From Batrachochytrium dendrobatidis JAM81 (taxonomy: Eukaryota; Chytridiomycota; Chytridiomycetes; Rhizophydiales), in assembly GCF_000203795.2 (NCBI RefSeq), contig NW_006281113.1, positions 264,735 through 328,734 of the forward strand: 64,000 nucleotides of DNA. The letters are read 5' to 3'. The position numbers and the translations under genes are program-made. Under the pieces are notes generated by a model. That model did no database searches. It saw only the letters and a list, made by a program, of their open reading frames with translations, and was not told the origin of the DNA. Of the stretch, positions 37,250 through 53,400 are shown in pieces. The stretch's first letter is position 1. Each line of letters begins with the position of its first letter.

Positions 37250-39248
37250 ATGAGCGACCTTGTGGATAACGATAAACTTGACTCGTACGCAGCTTACGTG
37301 GATAAGCATGGATTGTTTGACTTGTTTCATAACATTATTACTAAAATCACCATCGAGAAACCCGTCGAGCCTTTTCAGTTTATCATTGACCGTCTGCAGA
37401 AACCTTTTCGTAAGTCATCTCTACACTCCATGAACGCGACCTTGCTTTATGAAATACTTGTTAAACTGGTTTCTTTTGATGGGTTGTAGCTACATCCATT
37501 TTAGTCATTGGTCCGCCATCATGTGGTCAGAAAACTATAGTAAGTCTCTGTGACTCGTTGAAAAGGTTTCTATTATTCACATCTGCTTTTCAACCTCAGA
37601 TTGAATCTCTTGTGCGCACCTACGATGCTGTGCATGTTCATGCTGGCTCTCTCATTCGAAATGCTATTGAAAAAAAAACTACTATTGGAATTCAAGCACA
37701 GGCCTATTTGGACCGTGGTCATCTTGTTCCAGATGATATTATCATTTCCTTGGTTTTATCACGCTTACAGAATGAATCAGATGTCATTGAACGTGGGTAT
37801 GTGTTGGAAGGTTATCCTCGTACACGCGAACAGGCTGTTGCCATGCTTCGTAAAGGTCTGATTCCAGATCATACAAGTAAGTCTTGCTCAACTACAATGC
37901 TTCAAGTCATACAATCTAAAAAAGACATGCTCCTCATGTTTCATGCTTTTAGTCGTTTTTGATATTCCAGATGAAATGGTCATCAATCGAGTGACGGGCT
38001 TACGTCATGACCCTATTACTGGAAAAACATACCACATCAAATATGATCCACCACCTAAAAATGCTCTTATTGAAGACCGTCTAACCAGGCGACAGTCCGA
38101 TACCGAGACTGCTACTCAGGCTCGTTTGAATCTTTATCGTCAACACATTCATGGCGTACTCGCCTATTTTAAAACAAACGCTCGAGTCTTTAGGTATCCA
38201 GAAGGAATTTCTACAAAGGAAAATGAAGTGTTGCAGGATATATACGAATTTCTTGGAACACAGCATATCTCGCAAGCTCCTTCTTGCCATAAAATCATAA
38301 TTGCTGGTTTGCCCGGATCTGGAAAATCTCTAATCTCCGAGGCCATCTCAAAAAAATATGGCTATATTCATGGCAAGTCAATCCTTCATCTCCTACTCTA
38401 TTCATGGCTGATATGTTTTTAAAACTAACCATTTCAACTCAATCGCGTTCATCCATACACCAGTCTCGCCAAAAAAAGTGATTCTTGAAGAGATTGCCAG
38501 TGGATCGCATTGGGGAAATACACTCAAGCCATTCATCAGTACACCCGAAAAAGGTCAGTAGAAACTATACACTCCCAACTTCTCAATACTATATCTTGAC
38601 ATGTGTTGTATTCTATGCATCTTGTATTTATTTTAGCTCCACAAGGGTATTTGGTCGAATTGATTGTTGAACGACTAAAAAGAAAAGATTGTTTGAACCA
38701 TGGATGGATCTTGGATGGATTCCCACTTACAAAATTCGATGCTGAAGCGTTACGTAGCAAAGGAATGGTTCCAAACAGGTACATACCTAATACAGATGTA
38801 AACTCAAAGTAGTGTACGTGTGTTGATTAGGCTTTGCTCAACATCATTTTGTAATAGATTGGTTTGGCTCGACACTGATGCAGAAACTTGCACCAATCGA
38901 TTGGTTCATCGCAGATACGATCCTATAACTGGATGTGCTGTCAATATACAAGCTATTCCAGAACATTTACAGTCTACTCACACTGCAGAATGGATACAGT
39001 TTCCAGAAGATATGCCTGAGTCAGTATCTGCACGAATCAAGAGTCATCTTGGTGTCAAGAATGAGCTGAAAAAAGTGTTTGGTTCGCGAGATAGTTTGGT
39101 ATCAACTGGCATCATGTATACTGTTCGTGCAGATGGACTGGGAGAGAGAGATCATTTAAATAACCATCCTACGTTTGATCGGGTGTTTGAACTCGTAGAG
39201 AGCTCCTTGCTTCGCCCTATTCTGATTGAACAACGTGCAGAATATTGA
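37250..39248 (+). CDS. AK8: Adenylate kinase 8-like protein with two kinase domains
   Basis: Seven exons (37250-37409, 37490-37539, 37600-37876, 37953-38372, 38464-38553, 38637-38778, 38858-39248) give 509 residues, close to animal AK8. Two adenylate-kinase units occur: P-loop 1 GPPSCGQKT near residue 61, with GYVLEGYPRTREQ and RHDPITGKTYH lid; P-loop 2 GLPGSGKS near 281, with GWILDGFPLTKFDAE and RRYDPITG lid. An N-terminal helix resembles the dimerisation-like segment of AK7/AK8. It balances AMP, ADP and ATP; AK8 is known from ciliated lineages and fits a flagellated zoospore. P-loop 1 has Cys-Gly-Gln-Lys in place of the usual Gly-x-Gly-Lys. Intron 4 uses a GC donor (38373). Confidence 0.9.
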
Positions 39249-39326
39249 TTTTTAAAAATATACTTTATTGAAAGTATAAAAATAATAAAAGATCACATTG
39301 GGTTAAATACCACCACAATTCAACAA

Positions 39327-41213
39327 TTACTTGATGAGAGTGCGCTGATCCAGCAAATCAGTCAGATGAAGAAGAACTTGAGCAGTTTCTTCGGGATTGG
39401 CAATCCAAGCAGTACAACAAGCACGTCTCGTGGCTACATCATTACCAGTAGTAGAAAACTAGAATTTAAAACAATAAAAAGGTTAGTATCGAGTCAAGTT
39501 ACTAACATATCTGCATGAAAATTTATCAATGCCGTTTGTAAATCTATCAAAAAATGACTGTATACCTGGTCACCAACATGAAGGGTTTCACATCCTTCAC
39601 AATGAAGCATGTCCTGAAGCATGCCAACACCAATAAGTTTATTACCAATATCCACCCATACATCCGATCCTCCGTTAAAAGCACAGAATGGAATTGGATA
39701 GTCAATTTCAGTGCTTTCATGAGAAACTATTTTGGAAAGCAATGCGAGGTTGCCAGAGCTTGAATTGCTAGCCGTATCGGCCGTATTCGAATTCAACACA
39801 CCATTTTTCTTCAAACTGTTGTGAAGAATGATATGTTGTAGCTGGTTCAGATGGTGCTGGGTAGAGAGAGCAAGCTCATCTAGTTGTTCTCGAGTGAGTT
39901 TTACACCAGGATTAGGATACACGCCTGTATATAAAATAGAGTAAGCAGCGTATATCAAATTGTATTGGATTGCAGTTACAACTTTGCATTGAAAACAACT
40001 TGCCTACAGCACGATCTTTGCGCATAATGTTGATTCGATCATTCAGATGCATATCCTTGGCACACTGTCGAAGATGCACTTCGGCCGCATCCAGAATGGT
40101 TTTAATTCGTCCAGTAGCAGTAGACCACTTGCGTACACGTTCAGGTTGATAAGTTTCTTCTGAAATGTAAACCAACTGGTGTGCTTCTGGGCTGTACCTA
40201 AACAAGTAGTTACATTCACCACCCAGCACATAAAACTGCGACAGAGCAGCATGATCAAGTCCCGAGTTTTTAAATCCCTCGAGCAATCCAGACAGTCGAC
40301 TTTCGTAGCGAACCGCATCATTGCCATATCCAGCTGCTGTTACAATGGCAACCGTGATTCTTGCAGCAAGTAACTTTACCAACAGCTGAACAAGCTGAGA
40401 ATCACGAGCAAAATCAGCACCATCAGCATACAATGTCATATCCCCATCGCTAACAGTCTAAATGTTAGTTACAACATTCTTTCCAATAATGGATGGGATT
40501 TCAATCTACATACAATGTAATCAGTTTCAAAGTCGAGGAAATGGCCTTGACTTGAGCAAAGTTCAAAATATGACGAATGTCATTGAAGCTTGGAGGTACT
40601 GAATGACGAGCAGCAATAGATCGAAGAGGACTTTGTTCCAGAAAGGTTTCACGTAGTGGCAGCGGAGTAAAAAAGCGACCAATATTGGGAACCAGATGAG
40701 ATAAACGGGAGAGTTCAGGCATTCCTATACAGCGTATTTTCATGGCAGATTGAAAATCAGTTGGATGAGCCAAGACCAACTAACCCGTTTGCAGCAGTAA
40801 AACTTACCATTGTTACTGTGCATGATGTGGATTTTAACCAAATCCTCAATGCATTCAAAGATCTCCAGATACCTGGCCATACTAGAGGAATGAACATCTT
40901 CAGACGCATCAAGAGTGATCAAATTGTCAGAACCCTGGGAAGATATTGCAATGGCAGCAGCATCAGCAGCAGCATCCACACGGGTATTCAGCACAAACGG
41001 CGTGAGGAGCAGCGATTTGATAAACTCGATAAAAGTATCTCGTTTATGAGCACTACAATGAGTATCAAGAGTCGATATAGAGTCATGTTGGATAAACGAA
41101 GTTTAAAGAATTAGGCATTTAATGCGTATGAAATGATTGTAACTTGTTCAGATATAAAGTTGTCCAGGCTATACGTACCGCAAGTGATAGTTTATGCTAT
41201 AAAGACTAGACAT
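39327..41213 (-). CDS. ISN1: IMP-specific 5'-nucleotidase, Isn1
   Basis: Six exons (41213-41179, 41052-40808, 40724-40514, 40449-40004, 39924-39566, 39458-39327) give 475 residues. The N-terminus MSSLYSINYHLRAHKRDTF matches the family start. The catalytic DxD is in FDGDMTLYADG (Asp about 165 and 167), preceded by GRFFTPLPLRETF. Later motifs are TAAGYGNDAVRYESRLSGL and the C-terminal FNGGSDVWVDIGNK/HVGDQ. Isn1 hydrolyses IMP to inosine and feeds purine salvage; it is mainly fungal and apicomplexan. The 35-base first exon was placed by matching the N-terminus; phases close. Intron 4 begins with GC (40003). The stop lies 78 bases from that of convergent AK8. Confidence 0.92.
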
Positions 41214-41574
41214 GACAGTTGCTGTTTGAACCCGATTAAAGATTGCTTTGCGAGATTTGTTCTTGACAGTTCCTGAGGATTATCAGGGAGGTGCTTGGTT
41301 TCCATTTATTCTACTGAAATGACTTGAAATATTCGGTTTGTTTTTATTACAAATATAAGAGTTCATGTCATATGGAGTCGCATAAAAGACAGTTTCAGAA
41401 TGATCTAGCAAATATGTTACAGGACAGTTATAGGGATTGTATATTGATTTCGTGAATGAAATGAGCTGTTCATGAACAAATTCAAGATGGCATAAATGCA
41501 TCTGCATACTACAAATAGTATCAGTTGAAACCAAATCCAAGCACAAGTAGTGCAAGAGCGCTATTAAATTTCAG
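41214..41574. other. Intergenic gap, Isn1 promoter and arrestin 3' flank
   Basis: The 361 bases between the Isn1 start and the arrestin stop, AT-rich. The minus-strand frame 41283-41555 contains nothing family-like and is not called. Confidence 0.45.
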
Positions 41575-43492
41575 CTATGCATCCTGTCTAGTTATAGTGT
41601 GAGGTATGATATTCGAAGACGGTCTTCCTTCATAACTGTCAAATGAACCAGAATCCATAGAATGGGCAGTACGAAGGTTGCTGCTTTGCTCCAGATATAA
41701 CTGAGGCACTAAACCTCGTGGACTATTCGATTGGGCAATAATGTTTTGAACTAGAGATACATCAGATATGCTAATCTCAATGTTTTCATCATCAATGTCC
41801 TCATACATGCTTGCCATTCCAGGTGTGCGTGGTTCGACCGTACCACGACTTCCGTCATATATGGGTAACGTGTCTACAGATCTACGTAGCAAGTTGTCAT
41901 CAAACAAGGTGAATGGAAACCCTGCAATAACAATCGGCAAGTACACTTTGCAAGTTTGGGACCACGGAGCACAGCTTTGTACTTTGAATCCAATAGAATG
42001 AGTAACTTGTAACACGGGAGTTGAAATATCGGGTGAAATAACAGAAGATGCTGGAATAGGAAACTGCACGAGACGAGTGATTTTTCGAGTCGTGGCTCCT
42101 ATTCGTTCTGAAAAGTTGATTTTATGAATGCGTTCTGTCCGAGGTCCTCGAACTCTAAAATAGTAGACAGTAAGTAGATTGAACAACCGAAATGATTATT
42201 GCATTAAAACTTACTCTGCAAATGCCTTGTACATAACCTGTTGTTTTAACGCAATGTCTTGGATAATCAATGCATTAGCTGAATGGTTGACTATCTCAAT
42301 TTTAAGCGAAGCCGTGTCCTCTGTTATATAGACACATTATTTGATTTAGCACAATAATCTACCATTTCAACCAACATTCAATCAACTCAAATTAGTGCAT
42401 ACCACTTGTAAAACCATGTCTAGGAAGCGATGCACAAATATCGATATGACCACTTTTCCACCAAAGTCTGCCAGCTCCACATGTCAACTCTATTGTTTTT
42501 GGCTCTTGAAGCTCCGACGTATTCACGTCTAAAGTTGATGGAATTGTAATGGGTACCGTCACCATCTGTTTTGGAAGATATGAATGCAAGAAAATGGCTG
42601 CTACTTCATATCGAATCTCGCCATAAGGCCCCTACCAATAAGATTCAACATAAAGTCGTTAGATTCAACATTGTAAAACATGATGATATAGCAATTTAAA
42701 CCAGTTTGTCATACAACGAATGAAGCAGGCAATGATGTAGGAGGAACTCGAAAGGAAAATGGAAATGTATGGTCGCCGGCCTCGAGAATGACGGGTGGAT
42801 GACCCGGTTGACCACTTCCAAGATGGTTGAATATTTCCCGAAACAAAAATACAATGGATTGCTGATCGTCTGTATTTGGCTTTCTATAAAGGGTCAATCA
42901 AGAAAGCAATGTCAATGGCCGAATTCTACAAGAATTGCAAAGCTTTAAAAGCCTTCTGACCCGTCACTTATTACCTATTCTTTCTTTTGTTTGTATAAGT
43001 ACTGATCAATCCGCTGAATCGTACCCGCAAGAGCTTGACACTGCATTCACTAGAGATCGATAGACCCACATGTCCATCGATGCGCTGACCCGGTAAAAAC
43101 GTGGTCTTGTTTTGATCCAATTGAAGTTCGAATGCAGTAACGACATTCTTGGCTGCAGATGAAGATCGAGAACGACCATGAAGTCGAAACAGTGATCGAT
43201 CGGGTTGAGTTTCCTCATGCAAGTTGTTTCCAGAAGTATTAAGCATCTGATGGCTGATTTGAGTACTTTGAGAAGGAAGACTCTGAGAAAGTGCCGCTTC
43301 GCCCAACTGCAGCTCAGTCAGAGGTAATACTAACGAATGCGAACTCATACTATGATTGCTGTTGAAGCTGGTTGCAACAGACTCAGTATTATAAACTGTA
43401 TCGGCCAATCCAGTACTAGCCATGGCTCTAGTAGATATCACAGCTTGAACAGAGTCATTCTGTGGTTCTACAATGATTGGACACACTTGCAT
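41575..43492 (-). CDS. Alpha-arrestin (ART-type trafficking adaptor)
   Basis: Five exons (43492-42975, 42883-42715, 42631-42403, 42320-42215, 42154-41575) give 533 residues. After a disordered Ser-rich tail (about 1-125) comes the arrestin-N fold (FELQLDQNKTTFLPGQ, VGLSISSECSVKLLRVRFSG, LEAGDHTFPFSFRVPP, LPASFV). The arrestin-C fold follows (VPITIPSTLDV, LTCGAGRLWWKSG, ITRLVQFPIPASS, HSIGFKVQSCAPWS). Alpha-arrestins bring Rsp5 to plasma-membrane transporters for ubiquitin-driven endocytosis. I see no PPxY motif, but an LPIYDGS (LPxY) motif lies in the C-terminal tail, a plausible WW-binding variant. A CACGTG site lies 138 bases upstream of the start. Confidence 0.88.
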
Positions 43493-43878
43493 TGATGTGG
43501 TTGTTTGATTATAGTCTCGAGTATCTAAGGTTCAGTGAGAACAATAGCTGGTGACAAGAGCAACTCCTTGGCGATGGTCGTCAGTAGAGAAAGCTTGTCG
43601 CAAGTCGATTGTCAAGACAAAACTATAGTCACGTGTTCTGGCTGAGTAAGAATTGCTTGCATTCGCACTGAAACTCAAAGCGCAATCGATTCCATAAATG
43701 GCAATTTTTCAGCCAATAAAAAATTCGATTCATTTTATTCAAATCACATCGAATTCACTTGAATCGGTCAAGTTTAATTCCATCTGAAAATTCAATAGAA
43801 AAGGTTGCGCTCAATCGCTTACAGCTCAAAATCATCTCTTCTTGGTTTCCATAAAAACATACTCCAATCTGGCTGGTT
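43493..43878. other. Intergenic gap, arrestin promoter and NSF 3' flank
   Basis: Contains CACGTG at 43630-43635 upstream of the arrestin gene. The open frame 43755-43961 runs through the NSF last exon in another frame and is a shadow. Nothing else is recognised. Confidence 0.5.
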
Positions 43879-47668
<3,790 letters not shown>

Positions 47669-47728
47669 TTGAATCAGTTTGAGAGCAAGTGCATATCAAA
47701 GCAGAATCAAAGATTCAACTTTAATTTT

Positions 47729-47734
47729 CACGTG
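47729..47734. promoter_or_regulatory. CACGTG palindrome upstream of NSF
   Basis: Perfect CACGTG 61 bases upstream of the NSF start codon (47668), within the 264-base gap separating it from the stop of the acyl-CoA dehydrogenase gene. Regulatory role inferred only from position. Confidence 0.4.
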
Positions 47735-47932
47735 ACTTATTATCCATCACTAAGCCACCAGTGCTGAAATCAAGGATTCAATAAAACGTGCCAACACATT
47801 AGACGCCATATTGCAAGTATTGAAACACATTTCAAATATTTATTTGTAATTAAAATATAAGATTTGTGCATTTCTCTCCGTTCTCATTCCTTTTGTCAAT
47901 AGTCGTGCAATTCAACTTGACAATCTTGACAA

Positions 47933-50022
47933 TCACTTCACCAGACTGTTTATTATACCCTTACTTAGTATATCATTCTGCGTCAATACAGTTGTAACCT
48001 CAAAGCCTGGCATTCTTTGGAAACATGCGCTAAATTCATCATCACACAAAAAATCAGCAATCAATTCAATACATTGCAGCCAAATCTGTCTGATCAAATA
48101 ACCATTTACCATTGCTTGGCGTACTCCAAGATCTGCCATAATCTCTTCACTTCCTCCAAGAATCGCTGCAAATTTGTACGTGCGCTGGAATGACTCGATT
48201 ATATGTCCCATACCCGTCTTGGTAATTCCACGTCCACCAAAAATCTGGCATGCTTGGTCACTGATGTTATGGGCCACACGAGTGCATTGTAGCTTCAAGA
48301 GCGCAATCGGTCCTGCCAATTTATTGGCTTGGTCCTTGTACGACATTTTGTTCATTTGATACGTGATGTTTTCAAGCCAGTTTTGTGTTGCCTCTACTTC
48401 TGCTATCTACAATAATGTCAGCACATGTTCAACTACAAACCAATCTCATGTAATACTCACCATATGAGCAAGTTTGTTACGGATCACTGGCTGATCAATA
48501 AGCCGTTTTCCAAACACCATGCGTTGATGTGACCATTTAAAGCATTCTTCAACAACAACTCGGCTTGAACGTAAAATACTACAAGCAATCACCCATCGCT
48601 CATGATTAAAATTATACATGATGACTTGGAACCCGTCACCTTCTTTTCCAAGAAGATTTTCGACTGGAACCTTGAGATTCTCCATGATCACATAGGACGT
48701 GCCTGCTGAACTCGAGTAACTCGTTTTGATTGTTTTGGTTTCTAAACCATCTGCACGTTCAACTAAAAGCATCGAAATGCCTCCTGGTCCATCTCCTGTA
48801 CGAACAGCTGTCGAAAAATAGTCCGACTGAGCACCATTGGTGATCCACTACAATATCAACATTAGACTTTTGTAACATGTGAAATCATACATTCAACCAA
48901 AACCTCAATCGACTAATCTACCTTTTTGGTGCCATTTACAATATAAAACTTTCCATCAGGAGTTTTGACTGCCGTGGTCTTGATTGCTGCGACATCGCTC
49001 CCGGCACCTGGTTCTGTAATGGATAAACAGATTCGTTTTTCACCACGAAGCACTGGTCCAATTACTTTTTGCTTGAGCGAGTCACTGCCAAAGTAAATCA
49101 CTGGTGGAAGCCCAATAACCATCCCCGTTCCTAAAGAATCAGTATAGCCACGCATTGATAGGGCGGATATTTCTTCATGAATAATCATTTCATGGAAATA
49201 ATCAAACTCTTCAGGCTTTACTCCTCCTGGAAGTGTAAATGCTTTGAGATGCTCCCCTGGTCCAATTCGAGATGCCAGATATCCAAACTGACCCATTTTC
49301 TTGAATGTTTCTACAGATGCTGGTTTACCCATATTTTCAAACATAGAACTCTCCGGAGCAATTTCTTCTCGAACAAACTTTCGAACAGCTTGCTGGAATT
49401 TACGATGCGAATCACTGATCAAACATATATTTAGAACCCTTGGTATACGATTGATATCAAACAATCCATGTTATTCAATCAATGACTTACTTGAAATATG
49501 CTGAATGGAATCCTTGCATATAACTAGGTTCTCCATATGGAACCTTGCTGATATCACTCGTACCAACTACGATCTGAGGCTTTTCGTTTACAATTCCACC
49601 AATCAAGATTCGTGGATACTTGGCAAGCACTTCATGACGATGGAATGAATAAAACTCCTCTAAATAATGATTCATGTCATAGTTTATCAATGCGAGTAAT
49701 TATACAAACCAGAATGCATGATTAGTAAATATTACATTCAATGTGAAGAGTCTTGATAGAAACCATTTACAACTTGTAATGCCATGAATCCATGACATCA
49801 TGCCATGCGCTTATCAAGTAGAAAATGCCATTCAAGTATAATAAAACATCACGTACTGGTTGCATCTTTTCCAGCAACTTCCAAGATAATATGTTCACCA
49901 CCAGGATGAAGTGCAGCAAAGTTGGTGATATCGTAGACTAACGAGTCGATGATAATCCATGCGTTTTTTGGAGTGTTGTGAGAGGCCACTTCTTGACGAG
50001 TAACTTGCTGAAACTTGGACAT
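47933..50022 (-). CDS. Cytochrome b5-acyl-CoA dehydrogenase fusion protein
   Basis: Five exons (50022-49857, 49659-49491, 49414-48922, 48847-48461, 48406-47933) close to 562 residues. Residues 1-80 are a cytochrome b5 domain: heme ligand His39 in FAALHPGGEH and the second ligand His64 or His62 in YSFHRHEV. Residues about 110-562 are an acyl-CoA dehydrogenase with LSITEPGAGSD, the FAD/substrate loop GTSYVIMENLKVP, and CQIFGGRGITKTGMG near the end. This fusion is known from fungi and oomycetes; b5 may carry electrons from the flavin instead of ETF, which is an inference. Exon 1 and flanks are duplicated in inverted orientation at the right window edge. Confidence 0.93.
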
Positions 50023-50098
50023 GAGTGATGGTTTGAGTTGCAGATACGCTGTTTTTGGTTACTCGATAAACGATGTCCGTGCTGGTGTTGGATAAGCA
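49833..50098 (-). repeat. Inverted duplication, copy 1 (b5 exon and promoter-proximal DNA)
   Basis: Every position I compared is the exact reverse complement of 63735-64000, which runs to the window edge. Position pairs sum to 113833 throughout, so there is no indel. It includes 76 bases upstream of the ATG, all of exon 1 and the start of intron 1. Similarity stops abruptly at 50098/63735. Confidence 0.9.
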
Positions 50099-50405
50099 GC
50101 AAAAGTCGGATTTGGCTGTAATACGTGTAAAGCAAAATCCAAGCACAAATTTAAACATGCAAATTCATCTTCAAGCGACTGTCAACTTATTGCAATTCTG
50201 ACCATCAGCCCAATAATAGAATATTGAAACGTCAACCAACAAAACTCAAATATTTTCATATCAAGAATTCTTTATTATTCATGCGCCAGCTTGTCATTCA
50301 CAGTCCTTATTCTATCCTTTGCTGTAAAGTTTAAAGATCAATAAAACTGTTGATAATACAAAATCAGATCCAACATTGCAAATCGCACACTCGCAAACAG
50401 AAACA
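50023..50405. other. Intergenic gap between dehydrogenase start and SET-gene stop
   Basis: The first 76 bases belong to the inverted duplication. The remainder is AT-rich with no recognised feature. The open frames at 49895-50158 are shadows of the b5 exon in other frames. Confidence 0.5.
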
Positions 50406-53400
50406 TCATGTAAGATCAATGGAACGACGTCGCTGTAGAGCACGTAAAGTTCGTCCGTGAACCGCCTGTTCTCGACTCTAAAACAATATGAATTGATTGA
50501 GATGACACATTATTTTTAAAGAAAAATATCAAAAAACATTGTACCTCTTGTGACTCTTGCTTTTGCTTTTTTTCCAGATACAGTCGATGAGCTAAGAGAG
50601 CAGAACGATTCTCTTGCTGCAAAGCCGCATTGCTTGCAGATGAAAGTTTATTGCCAGTATGCGATGCCTTTGATTTTGAAGCTGTATCTCCAGCAGGTGC
50701 TTTCTTGTTGATACAAATAAATCCTAAAAGTGAAACCAATTGTATTAGATTAATAATATATATCTTAAAATAAACTTGATACGTCCACTAACCTCGGCAG
50801 TTTTGAGAGCCACAATAACAGGGCTGCATTTGACCGTACGAATCAAATCTGTAATCGTAGGTCAGCTCGCTTCCAACTGAAATATTGTTTGTTGCAAAAA
50901 TCCCTACCCGGAACTCTGTCCCAACATACCTATTTGAATTTAGTTAGAGTAGATCTATATCCAAATTTAAAGCAATCGCTATATTGATAGGCAAAACCAA
51001 TATCTGAAATAACTACAAACCATTTCTCAACATGGCAGTTTGGATCACACGAATGGTTAGCAAACCGAGCTATTGTTCCTTTTCGGCATCCATCCAATAC
51101 CAGACCATTTCCATATTCCAAAAAATAGTGATTTTTTTGTCCAGAATATATAGTGTCGTTGCGCTCAATGCATTTGGCGGTAGAAATAATTTCCCCTCGA
51201 TATTCGATAATTAAAACCCCAGCTTTTATCGGGACATCTGTGTATAGACCAAAACCTCGATTGGGAGCCTATCAGATTTGCCAAAACACACAATGTCAGC
51301 CAGTCAAAATCACAATATACAATCAATATGATCTAACCAAGCAAGTTGATTTTACATAGAAGACTCGTAGTTTTTCAATCTGTTCATTGCGTCGAAATGC
51401 CCGGTTAGTGCAGCAATCACCCATTGGACAGTTGTCTCCACATTCTATAAATAAGCATCGATTAATACAGTCATCACCACAGGGCGGCGAACCATCCTTT
51501 GGCAGCTTGCATTGACAGATGGATTCAAAATCAAACGGCACGTCTAATGGGCGACGGTCTACCCAAACATCTATTATTTATAAAATATGAATAACCGCTA
51601 CAAAAAACATGATACAATATTTATATATATGGCATAAACAAAGCTTACTTTTTTGAATATGGATAAAAGGGCTTGCTTCCTCTTCATTAAAAAGGGTCCT
51701 CATCTATCAGATAAACCAGTGTGAGTAAAGTAATTAGACTTGAAAATACATTCAGCTTATCTAGAGCATTGTCCTATACATACCCCTTCAACGCCGTTAC
51801 ATATTTTTACAAAATGCTGCAAATCATAAGGAAGCTCAAAATCTACGTCGGTGTTTAAAATGGCATTACCAGATTGAAATGGAAGCGGAAAAGCAAAGTT
51901 CTTTTTTGCAGTCGATTTTAATTGGCCTGTCTTTTTGAATCTAAAACTGGAATAAAGACCAGATACTAAATACTGTTTAGAATTATAAAGCTTTGCCATC
52001 TCTGGAATGCTGTTCCACAAGGTTTGTGTCAAACTAGAGACTTTTCCCCAGGTTGGTGGACCGTCTTCATGGATAGAATGGGTGAGCATGATATCGGCAG
52101 ATTCGCGTATGGCCTTTCGATCTTGTACGGTAGCAGGCGTTCCCGACCGAAGCTTTTTGGACAACACGGCTGCTTTTTTGTAAAATAATGAAATGTGTGG
52201 GGTCTTGGAAAGCAATTGTCAAAATTAGTTTGGAACACTTAAAAATGTAAACCAACAACATTAAAAGATGCAATCGGGATCAAGAAAAGTATGCAGATAG
52301 GTGGGCTTAAACTTACCATATTCCCTTTCACGGTATTATTGGTGGGTTTAACTATGTCTCGGCTATGTCTTGTCCGATGAAGAATTGGAGAAAGTGTGCC
52401 AGACACAGCCATATCACTATCGGAATTAGACAGACTTTGAAAAAGATCAGGAACATCGCCCGCCAAGGCGTTTTTTGGTACACTGATGGTAGGATATTTT
52501 GGAGCATCTTTGCGCATCTTTTTTTTAGATGGCTGCATGCAGTGGTGCATATCGAGGAGACTATCCATATCTGCCAAAGCGGTCGAAAAAGTATGGTCTT
52601 TTTTGTCGACTGAAGAATTTTGTAGACGACTACTAGTTCGAGTTTTTTTAATGCTGTATATAATATTCTGGATAGACATTTCCATTGTCGAGCCAAAAAG
52701 GTCATGTTTAGAAAGATTTTTTGCGTAGGCAGGTACTGGAGTTGAAAATTGAAAATACGAGCGTATTTTTTGAACAACATCAGTATCTGGCATACGTTCC
52801 AATTGATTTTGATCTGTATTGCACTTGTTTTGCGCATCAGCTCGCGATTTGCAAAGAGTCTTGGTGCGTTCAACTTGATTGATTACTGAAGTCGGAGTAG
52901 TTAAAGTAGCTTTAGACGATCGAGAAGGTTTTAAGGTATGTTTTTTCATGCCAGACCAAATACCAGATTTGAGGCTATTGACAGGAGAAATACTGGGTGT
53001 ATCTAAACTGGTAAGTGCTGCACAGTGAATATGCACACTATCTAAAGTACTGTTGGTTATATCTTGTAAAGAGGATTTGTCTGAATAAATATATTCAGAT
53101 TCAATCATAGTAGTACAATTAGCTCAGCAGATATATGCATGATTTAACCATTGATAGATAAAAACAAAGCTACCTAGTATATTATCTTGGGTGGTCTTGG
53201 TAATGTCCTTCCATAAGGCCGTTTTACTTGAGCGGGTATTGATTTTTGCTTGCTGCTTTTCATTTGGACTGGGCACGTTCGATACAATGAATGTATTGGA
53301 ACTATCATTTAGTGGTTCTATTTTTGCAGGACTTTCGCTTTGAAGGGCTGATTCACCAATAATGGGTATATCGCTCATTTTGGGTAACTGCGTATCCAAC

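Noticed and set aside
49895..50158. 87-codon frame identical to one at 63699-63938
   Set aside because: Out-of-frame reading of the duplicated cytochrome b5 exon; the true frame starts at 50022 and 63811.
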